Source of the DNA: Chloroflexi bacterium CG23_combo_of_CG06-09_8_20_14_all_45_10
Lineage (GTDB): Bacteria; Chloroflexota; Dehalococcoidia; GIF9; AB-539-J10
Assembly: GCA_002772325.1 (NCBI GenBank)
Contig: PCSL01000004.1
Location: 1 to 11,747 of the forward strand
Reading direction: 5' to 3'
DNA: 11,747 nt
Part shown: positions 6,745 to 11,747 of the stretch, one piece after another
Position numbering within the stretch: position 1 is the stretch's first letter
Layout of the letters: the number at the start of each line of letters is the position of its first letter
The notes under the pieces: model-generated
Told to the model about the DNA's origin: nothing
Databases searched by the model: none
Seen by the model: the letters and a program-made list of their open reading frames with translations, nothing else
Position numbers and translations under genes: made by a program

Positions 6745-8157
6745 ATGCATGAGAGTTGTGGCATCTTCGGAGTTTATGCTCACAGAATAGACATAGCCCG
6801 TCTCATCTTCTTCGGACTCTTTGCTCTCCAGCACCGCGGTCAAGAAAGCGCTGGCATCGCTGTCAGCAATGGTAGTGAAATAAAAATACACACCAGCATG
6901 GGGTTGGTTTCCCAGGCGTTCACAGAAAGTGACCTTGCTCAACTCAAAGGATATATTGGCATCGGGCATAACCGCTACTCTACTGCAGGCTCAAGCAAAC
7001 CAGCCAATGCCCAACCTATTATAGCGAAATCAGAAGGGTTGACTCTTGCTTTAGCGCATAATGGTAATATTCTCAATGCCAAGCTACTCCGTGACGAGCT
7101 TCACGTGGATGGCTATAGCTTCCATACCTCCTCTGATTCCGAAGTCATCGCCAACCTAATTTTGGCCTCTCCTGGCAAAAGCTGGGAGGAAAGGATTAGA
7201 CACACTATGTACCGCCTCCAAGGAGCTTATTCGCTGGTAATCATGACCCAGAATAAGCTCATTGGGGTTCGTGACCCTATGGGTGTTCGCCCACTCTGTT
7301 TGGGAACTGTTGATAACGGCTGGGTAATTGCCTCGGAAAGCTGTGCCCTAGACCACATAGGCGCCCAGTTCACCAGGGAAATCAAACCCGGGGAAATTGT
7401 GGCTATCAATGCCGATGGAGTAAAGAGTTTTGAGGGCGAAAATGATAAGAAGGCTTTATGCATTTTCGAATATATTTATTTCGCCCGCCCCGACAGCATC
7501 ATCCAAGGTAAACTGCTTTACCCAGCAAGGCAAGCCATGGGTGAAATATTAGCCCAAGAATACCCTGTGGACGCTGATTTGATAATGGGTGTTCCTGACT
7601 CAGCTACTGCTGCCGGCATTGGCTATTCTCATGCTTCAGGCATCCCCTATTGTGAGGGCTTACTTAAGAACCGCTATGTGGGACGCACCTTTATTGAGCC
7701 TGACCAGAGGATAAGAGAGCTTGGCGTTCAGTTAAAATTCAATCCCCTCACCCGGATAATTTCAGGAAAACGATTGGTGGTCGTTGATGACAGCATCGTT
7801 CGCGGCACTACCACCCCTCGAGTAGTCAATTTACTCAGAAAAGCCGGTGTTAAAGAGGTTCATCTCCGTATCTGTGCCCCTCCTATTCGCCATCCCTGCT
7901 TCTTAGGTGTGGATATGGCTACCGAATGGGAACTCCTCGCCGCCAGGAAAACTATCCCGGAAATCAGGGATTACCTCGGTGCTGATTCACTTGGTTACCT
8001 TAGCCTCGACGGCTTGATTCGAGCTGTTGACTTGCCCAGAGAGATTTTTTGCCTGGCTTGCTTTACTGGAGACTATCCCATTCCAGTGCAGATGGGGATG
8101 GATAAGCTAGCCCTGGAAACGATGCCTGAAGAGGAACCTGTTGGAAGCCAGAAGTAA
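6745..8157 (+). CDS. purF: Amidophosphoribosyltransferase (glutamine PRPP amidotransferase)
   Basis: PurF makes phosphoribosylamine from PRPP and glutamine, the committed step of purine synthesis. The N-terminal Ntn glutaminase domain starts with Cys5 in ESCGIFGVY, then LQHRGQESAGIA (28-39), GHNRYSTAG (74-82) and AHNGN (104-108). The C-terminal phosphoribosyltransferase domain has MGVPDSATAAG (281-291) and the PRPP motif VVVDDSIVRGTT (345-356). Cys239, Cys385, Cys436 and Cys439 fit the four 4Fe-4S ligands of the Bacillus-type enzyme. That class matures by removing a propeptide to expose the catalytic Cys. Here the leader is only MHES, and no in-frame start exists upstream before a stop at 6721. 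AAAGG (6732-6736) is the ribosome site. First gene of purFMH; it overlaps purM by 17 bases. The 470 aa length is normal. Confidence 0.98.
   Translation: MHESCGIFGVYAHRIDIARLIFFGLFALQHRGQESAGIAVSNGSEIKIHTSMGLVSQAFTESDLAQLKGYIGIGHNRYSTAGSSKPANAQPIIAKSEGLTLALAHNGNILNAKLLRDELHVDGYSFHTSSDSEVIANLILASPGKSWEERIRHTMYRLQGAYSLVIMTQNKLIGVRDPMGVRPLCLGTVDNGWVIASESCALDHIGAQFTREIKPGEIVAINADGVKSFEGENDKKALCIFEYIYFARPDSIIQGKLLYPARQAMGEILAQEYPVDADLIMGVPDSATAAGIGYSHASGIPYCEGLLKNRYVGRTFIEPDQRIRELGVQLKFNPLTRIISGKRLVVVDDSIVRGTTTPRVVNLLRKAGVKEVHLRICAPPIRHPCFLGVDMATEWELLAARKTIPEIRDYLGADSLGYLSLDGLIRAVDLPREIFCLACFTGDYPIPVQMGMDKLALETMPEEEPVGSQK
8131..8136 (+). promoter_or_regulatory. Ribosome-binding site fixing a TTG start for purM
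   Basis: GAGGAA lies inside the last purF codons, 4 bases before the TTG at 8141. No ATG or GTG in the purM frame lies between the upstream end of the frame and the conserved YAAAGV motif, so this site decides the start. It also implies coupling to purF translation. Confidence 0.75.
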
Positions 8158-9163
8158 GCCAACCTATGCCGCAGCCGGCGTCAATATTGAGGCAGCCGAT
8201 AAGATTAAAAAAATAATCGCCAGGCAAGCTCAATCTACCTTTCGCCCTCAAGTCCTCAATTTTGGCTCCTTTGGCAGCATGTTCCAGCTTAGAAAATATA
8301 ATGAGCCTGTTTTAGTCTCCAGTGTTGACGGAGTAGGCACTAAGCTTAAAATCGCTTCACTCCTAGATAAGAATGATACTGTGGGCATGGATATCGTCAA
8401 CCATTGTGTTAACGACATTCTCTGTTGCGGTGCCGAGCCACTTTTCTTCCTCGACTATATTGCTATGGGTAAACTTGTGCCCCAGCAAATAGAGGCTGTC
8501 GTTGCAGGCATAGCTCAAGCTTGTCAGGAAATTGGCTGCTCCTTAATCGGCGGTGAAACTGCTGAGCTGCCCGGCATTTACTCCCAAGGAAGCTATGATT
8601 TGGTTGGCTTTATTGTTGGAGTGGTAGAAAAGGCAAGTATTATTGATGGCAGTTCCATAAATGCAGGCGATGTAATTCTTGGCTTGCCATCCTCTGGCTT
8701 ACATACCAACGGCTACTCGTTAGTGCGAAGAGTTTTTAGAATAGAGGATAACCCCTCCTGCCTAAATAACTTTTATCCCGAGCTAAGGAAAACCTTGGGC
8801 GAGGAATTGCTCCAAGTCCACCGCTGCTATTATCCTGAGCTTAAACCAGTCCTACCATTAATTAAAGGTTTAGCTCATATCACTGGCGGCGGGCTTATGG
8901 GGAATGTGCCCCGCATTTTACCTCAAGGCCTTGCTGCCCTTTTTCATAAAGGTTCTTGGGACATCCCTACTATCTTCAAACTTATTCAGGAAAAGGGCAA
9001 TATAGATGAGACAGAAATGTATCGAGTATTTAATATGGGAATAGGCATGGCTATTGTCTGTTCACCACAACAAGTAACTAAATTGACTGCCGCTTTACCC
9101 CGAGCCAAGGTTATTGGTGAAGTAGTCAAGGTAGAGGGTAAGGAAAGAGTAATAATAGGCTAA
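8141..9163 (+). CDS. purM: Phosphoribosylformylglycinamidine cyclo-ligase (AIR synthetase)
   Basis: PurM closes the imidazole ring of formylglycinamidine ribonucleotide with ATP, giving AIR, step 5 of IMP synthesis. At 340 aa it is family length. Conserved blocks in order are YAAAGVNIEAAD (9-20), SVDGVGTKLKIA (61-72; ATP/metal loop), NDILCCGAEPLFFLDYIA (91-108), IGGETAELPG (136-145), LGLPSSGLHTNGYSLVRR (180-197), HITGGGLMGNVPRILP (246-261) and FNMGIGMAIV (297-306). It begins at a TTG that overlaps the end of purF by 17 bases, supported by GAGGAA just upstream and by the usual 8-residue lead before YxxAGV. purH follows after 9 bases. Regulation should be that of the purF promoter. No missing residues noted. 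Confidence 0.97.
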   Translation: MEARSKPTYAAAGVNIEAADKIKKIIARQAQSTFRPQVLNFGSFGSMFQLRKYNEPVLVSSVDGVGTKLKIASLLDKNDTVGMDIVNHCVNDILCCGAEPLFFLDYIAMGKLVPQQIEAVVAGIAQACQEIGCSLIGGETAELPGIYSQGSYDLVGFIVGVVEKASIIDGSSINAGDVILGLPSSGLHTNGYSLVRRVFRIEDNPSCLNNFYPELRKTLGEELLQVHRCYYPELKPVLPLIKGLAHITGGGLMGNVPRILPQGLAALFHKGSWDIPTIFKLIQEKGNIDETEMYRVFNMGIGMAIVCSPQQVTKLTAALPRAKVIGEVVKVEGKERVIIG

Positions 9164-9172
9164 GGAAGTATC

Positions 9173-10702
9173 ATGCGTGCTATCATAAGCGTTTCAGACA
9201 AGTCAGGTGTAGCTGATTTCGCTCAAGGTTTGCAGGAGTTAGATATCGAGATTTTCAGCACTGGCGGCACTAAGAAGTCACTGGAAGGGACTGGGATAAA
9301 AGTCCGCAGCATCTCGGAGCTTACCGGATTCCCCGAAATCCTTGATGGCAGGGTGAAAACCCTGCACCCCGCAGTTCATGGCGGCATTCTGGCAAAGCGT
9401 GATTTACCTCAACACTTAGCTGAGCTGGCTCAAAGCCACATCGAAACTATCGACATAGTTGTAGTAAACCTTTACCCCTTCGTCGAGACAGTGACCCGAG
9501 GCGAAGTTTCTTTGGACGAAGCGTTAGAGAACATCGATATCGGTGGCCCAACTATGCTCCGCTCAGCAGCTAAGAATTTCCCCTCAGTCCTGGTAATTGT
9601 CGACCCTGAGGATTACGACCCCATTCTGCAAAAGCTGCGCCGGGGCAATGTAGATTTAGCAGAAAGAAAACAATTAGCCCATAAAGCTTTCCAGCATGTG
9701 GCTATCTATGATACTGCCATCGCTCAATATCTTAGCGAAGAAACTTTCCCGAAAGAAATGACTATAGCATTGAAGAAAGCTTACGCCCTCCGTTATGGTG
9801 AGAACCCTCATCAAAAAGCCGCCTTTTATCTAGAGCAAAATGTGAGGCAACCACGAGCTGGCTTAGCTACACTAAAACAAATTAGCGGCCCTGAAATCTC
9901 CTTCAATAACCTTCTTGATTTTGATGCTGCCTTAAATATTCTAAGCAACTTTACTGCTCCCACTGTGGCCATAATGAAACACACCAATTCCTGTGGGCTT
10001 GCCAGCCATGCTAATTTAGCTGAGGCTTACCGAAGAGCCTTGGCTGGAGACCCTGTAGCTGCCTTTGGTGGCATAGTTGCTAGTAACCAAGTTATAGATT
10101 TAGCCACTGCCCAAAAAATAGACAAAACTCATTATGATGCTATCATTGCTCCAGAATATGAAAAGGAAGCCCTAGAGCTATTAAGACGTAAAAAGAGCTT
10201 GCGACTTGTCGAGATACCAATAGCTGATAGCTATCAGCTGACAGCTATCAGTGACTTTCGATATGTCCAAGGCGGCTTTCTGATTCAAACACCAGACTTC
10301 TTCACCGAGTCAGAGCTTCAACCTCGCACAGTTACCAATCGCCAACCTACAGAGCAAGAACTATCAGACTTGCTTTTCGCCTGGAAAGCAGTCAAGGGGA
10401 TAAAGTCCAATGCCATAGTTATTGCTAAGGACAAAACATTATTAGGTATGGGAGCAGGACAACCATCTCGTGTGGTAAGTGTTGAGCTGGCTTTAAAGAG
10501 AGCTGGCGAGCAAGCCAAGGGTAGTGTTCTCGCCTCAGACGCTTTCTTCCCTTTCACCGATGGTCCTGAATTAGCAATTAACCATGGGGTCACTGCCATT
10601 ATCCAGCCCGGCGGCTCAGTGAGAGACAAAGAGGTAATCGATGTGGCTAACAAGCATAGTGTAGCCATGGTATTCACCGGTATTCGCCATTTCAGGCACT
10701 GA
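9173..10702 (+). CDS. purH: Bifunctional AICAR transformylase / IMP cyclohydrolase
   Basis: PurH formylates AICAR with 10-formyl-THF and closes the ring to IMP, the last two steps. The N-terminal MGS-like cyclohydrolase domain (about 1-190) shows ISVSDKSG (5-12), STGGT (29-33), GFPEILDGRVKTLHP (52-66), VVVNLYPF (96-103) and DIGGPTMLRSAAKN (122-135). The transformylase domain shows LRYGENPHQ (206-214), the catalytic Lys269-His270 pair in MKHTNSCG, GDPVAAFGGIV (292-302), GMGAGQPSRV (425-434), DAFFPFTDG (456-464) and the standard end IRHFRH. The ATG has GGAAG 5 bases upstream, 9 bases after purM. At about 350-360 (ADSYQLTAIS) it seems to carry extra residues coded by a tandem 14-bp palindrome (10224-10251), between the usual 'LRLVEI' and 'GGFLIQ' blocks. 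The frame is intact, so this is probably a tolerated surface loop. Confidence 0.97.
   Translation: MRAIISVSDKSGVADFAQGLQELDIEIFSTGGTKKSLEGTGIKVRSISELTGFPEILDGRVKTLHPAVHGGILAKRDLPQHLAELAQSHIETIDIVVVNLYPFVETVTRGEVSLDEALENIDIGGPTMLRSAAKNFPSVLVIVDPEDYDPILQKLRRGNVDLAERKQLAHKAFQHVAIYDTAIAQYLSEETFPKEMTIALKKAYALRYGENPHQKAAFYLEQNVRQPRAGLATLKQISGPEISFNNLLDFDAALNILSNFTAPTVAIMKHTNSCGLASHANLAEAYRRALAGDPVAAFGGIVASNQVIDLATAQKIDKTHYDAIIAPEYEKEALELLRRKKSLRLVEIPIADSYQLTAISDFRYVQGGFLIQTPDFFTESELQPRTVTNRQPTEQELSDLLFAWKAVKGIKSNAIVIAKDKTLLGMGAGQPSRVVSVELALKRAGEQAKGSVLASDAFFPFTDGPELAINHGVTAIIQPGGSVRDKEVIDVANKHSVAMVFTGIRHFRH
10224..10251. repeat. Tandem 14-bp palindrome inside purH
   Basis: CTGATAGCTATCAG (10224-10237) is a perfect palindrome. 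It is followed at once by CTGACAGCTATCAG (10238-10251), a copy with one change. Together they can also fold as one long near-perfect stem. They code for SYQLTAIS-type residues where purH homologues are short or variable. This looks like an in-frame invasion or expansion of a small palindromic repeat. No other copy is visible in the window. Confidence 0.8.
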
Positions 10703-10715
10703 GCTCAAAGAGAAG

Positions 10716-10981
10716 ATGACTGAAGCTGGAAAGAAGGCAGAGTGCATCGCCGATCTAGAAAATATGATAGAAATTGAACAATCTCACTAGATCGCGCTGA
10801 TTGCGGTTCCTGCTGTGGCAGTATTTGCGGCTTGACGTACCAGATAGACAATGAAATAAACATGTCGCAGAGAATCTTGGAGGCTTTGAAAGTGGATGAT
10901 AGCGGGAAGGCAGCTTCTCTGCCAGAGGATTATATCGCTTTCTTGAAGCAAGACTATCGACGCGAGCACCTTGATCATTGA
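10716..10981 (+). pseudogene. Possible frame-disrupted small cysteine-rich protein
   Basis: I do not recognise this as a family. An ATG at 10716 opens 24 codons (MTEAGKKAEC... IEIEQSH) ending at TAG 10788-10790. Another frame, open from 10778 after a stop at 10775, reads LDRADCGSCCGSICGLTYQ, then a polar helical-looking stretch (ILEALKVDD, PEDYIAFLKQDYRREHLDH), ending at 10981. The second piece has no ATG, GTG or TTG before its four cysteines, so it cannot easily be translated alone. Joining the pieces needs one extra base between 10775 and 10790 and would give a protein of about 85 aa. CxxCCxxxC suggests metal binding, but no function is claimed. An 8-bp inverted repeat (10751-10758 and 10787-10794) spans the break. 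Alternatives are a sequencing or assembly indel, a true pseudogene, or a chance open frame. It lies 13 bases after purH. Confidence 0.35.
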
Positions 10982-11054
10982 TGACAGAGCAACCCAAGGT
11001 CCTGAGCCAGAGGATGGGGAGCGAAGGTTAGAGAGCTTTTTTATTAACTGCGGT

Positions 11055-11084
11055 TTGAACAGGAAGCCTAAGAAGTCTTATAAT
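11055..11084 (+). promoter_or_regulatory. Promoter of the nicotinamidase-PncB gene
   Basis: TTGAAC (11055-11060), an 18-base spacer and a perfect TATAAT (11079-11084) precede the ATG at 11099. The predicted start is near 11091, so the leader would be only about 8 bases, with AAGG (11093-11096) placed very close to the ATG. This argues that the gene is a separate transcription unit from purFMH. Confidence 0.65.
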
Positions 11085-11098
11085 CATTCATCAAGGCT

Positions 11099-11747
11099 AT
11101 GGCTAGGGTAGTACTTGTATCAGACATGTTACGTGGGTTTTTCGAGGAAGGTTATCCACTTTACTGTGGCATCGGCGCCCGAAGTATCATACCCAACGTC
11201 AAGAAACTGCTCGAGCGAGAGTTAGAGCAGGACTCGAAAATCTTCTATCTGTGTGACCACCACTCACCCGATGACCCAGAATTCAGAATGTTCCCGCCGC
11301 ATTGTATTGAAGGTACCGCTGAAGCTGAAATCATACCCGAACTTTCCCCATATCCTGGTGAAATAATACCAAAAAGAACTTTTAGCAGTTTCTATGATAC
11401 TCTTTTGGAAAAGAAATTAGAGGCACTCAAGCCCGAAACCATAGTCGTCTGTGGTGTATGTACCGATATTTGTGTTCTGCAGGCAGTAATTGATGCCAGA
11501 AACAGAGGCTACGAAGTTGAAATCCCCGTCGATTGTGTTGCTTCCTTCGACAATAGGGCTCATCTCTTCGCCCTGGACTATATGGAGAAGGTACTCGGTG
11601 CCAAGCTTATCAAACCTACAGTCAAGGTGCCTGAGCCTCGTTTCGAAATCCCTGACTCATGGCTAAGCGGGGAAACTAGCGATATTTACTTCCCTCGCAC
11701 AGTGGAGATACTTAAAAGGGAGGGTATCAATCCTGTAGCCACTATGG
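11099..11747 (+). CDS. Nicotinamidase, apparently fused to nicotinate phosphoribosyltransferase; 3' end beyond the window
   Basis: The frame is open for 216 codons to the right edge. Residues 1 to about 175 are a cysteine hydrolase of the nicotinamidase/isochorismatase family, with LVSDMLRGFF (6-15; Asp9), CDHHSPDDPEF (52-62; Asp53, His55), PPHCIEGT (66-73; His68), KRTFSSFYDT (92-101; Lys92) and CGVCTDICVLQAV (118-130; Cys125). This gives the Asp-Lys-Cys triad and the Asp/His/His metal site of nicotinamidases, which turn nicotinamide into nicotinate. Without a stop, residues 187-216 read SWLSGETSDIYFPRT then VEILKREGINPVATM. This resembles the N-terminus of archaeal-type nicotinate phosphoribosyltransferase, which has a 'G..(S/T)DxYF.RT' opening. 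The ATG is the only start before Asp9; an in-frame stop lies at 11081. PncA identity is strong, and substrate choice within the hydrolase family is moderately supported. The PncB part is seen only as about 30 residues. Confidence 0.85.
   Translation, partial: MARVVLVSDMLRGFFEEGYPLYCGIGARSIIPNVKKLLERELEQDSKIFYLCDHHSPDDPEFRMFPPHCIEGTAEAEIIPELSPYPGEIIPKRTFSSFYDTLLEKKLEALKPETIVVCGVCTDICVLQAVIDARNRGYEVEIPVDCVASFDNRAHLFALDYMEKVLGAKLIKPTVKVPEPRFEIPDSWLSGETSDIYFPRTVEILKREGINPVATM

Larger units (their letters stand above)
10703..11098. other. Gap between purH and the nicotinamidase gene
   Basis: This stretch of about 400 bases has no intact family gene that I recognise. It holds a small frame-disrupted Cys-rich reading frame (10716-10981), a 16-codon frame starting at ATG 10981 that overlaps the preceding stop (TGATG), a T run (11037-11042) without a convincing stem, and a promoter (11055-11084). 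A third open frame without a convincing start covers about 10947-11112. The many short open pieces in different frames suggest a decayed gene or sequence error rather than plain regulatory DNA. Confidence 0.6.

Noticed and set aside
6742..6969. Minus-strand open frame of 75 codons over the purF start, and the other antisense or out-of-frame open stretches over asd, dapB, pnp, purF and purH
   Set aside because: They lie wholly within strongly conserved genes, show no family motifs and lack consistent ribosome sites.
10751..10794. 8-bp inverted repeat CGATCTAG / CTAGATCG as an operator or attachment site
   Set aside because: Arms of this length 28 bases apart are expected by chance several times in a window of this size, and it contains self-palindromic CTAG.
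10947..11112. Open frame ending over the start of the nicotinamidase gene (ERRLESFFINCGL region)
   Set aside because: The only start is a TTG at 10971 with no clear ribosome site, and no recognisable motif is present. It might be a third fragment of a decayed gene but cannot be supported.

Overview
The window is a gene-dense bacterial chromosome segment with almost no long gaps. It carries housekeeping biosynthesis genes in four blocks. (1) The 3' part of purA enters from the left edge on the + strand (2-1150). (2) A convergent five-gene block lies on the - strand. Read 5' to 3' it is rpsO, pnp, dapB, asd, dapA (6560 down to 1181), with gaps of 1, 28, about 87 and 2 bases, so it looks like one operon. 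(3) A divergent purine operon purF-purM-purH (6745-10702, +) starts from its own promoter. (4) A gap of about 400 bases follows, holding what looks like a frame-disrupted small cysteine-rich gene. After it comes a promoter and a long open frame that runs off the right edge: a nicotinamidase domain that continues without a stop into what looks like the N-terminus of nicotinate phosphoribosyltransferase.

The genes cover purine synthesis (PurF step 1, PurM step 5, PurH the last two steps to IMP, PurA the first step from IMP to AMP), the aspartate-to-diaminopimelate/lysine route (Asd, DapA, DapB), translation and RNA turnover (S15, PNPase), and NAD salvage (PncA-PncB). PurF and a PncB domain both use PRPP, which gives a loose metabolic link between blocks 3 and 4.

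The organism is a bacterium. The proteins are typical of the non-proteobacterial type: a PurF with four 4Fe-4S-type cysteines, a Bacillus-like Asd, and an archaeal-type start to the PncB domain. The rpsO-pnp-dapB-asd-dapA order, the base composition (roughly balanced by eye) and a REP-like palindrome make me lean towards a Dehalococcoidia-like Chloroflexota. That is an inference from gene order, not a demonstrated assignment. No tRNA, rRNA, CRISPR array, transposase or phage gene is visible.

The least ordinary items are the apparent PncA-PncB fusion at the right edge, the broken Cys-rich frame after purH, a 14-bp palindrome repeated in tandem in frame inside purH, a REP-like palindrome between dapB and asd, and substitutions at normally conserved glycines in Asd. 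I did not find a clear new multi-gene system. Most of the window is core metabolism.
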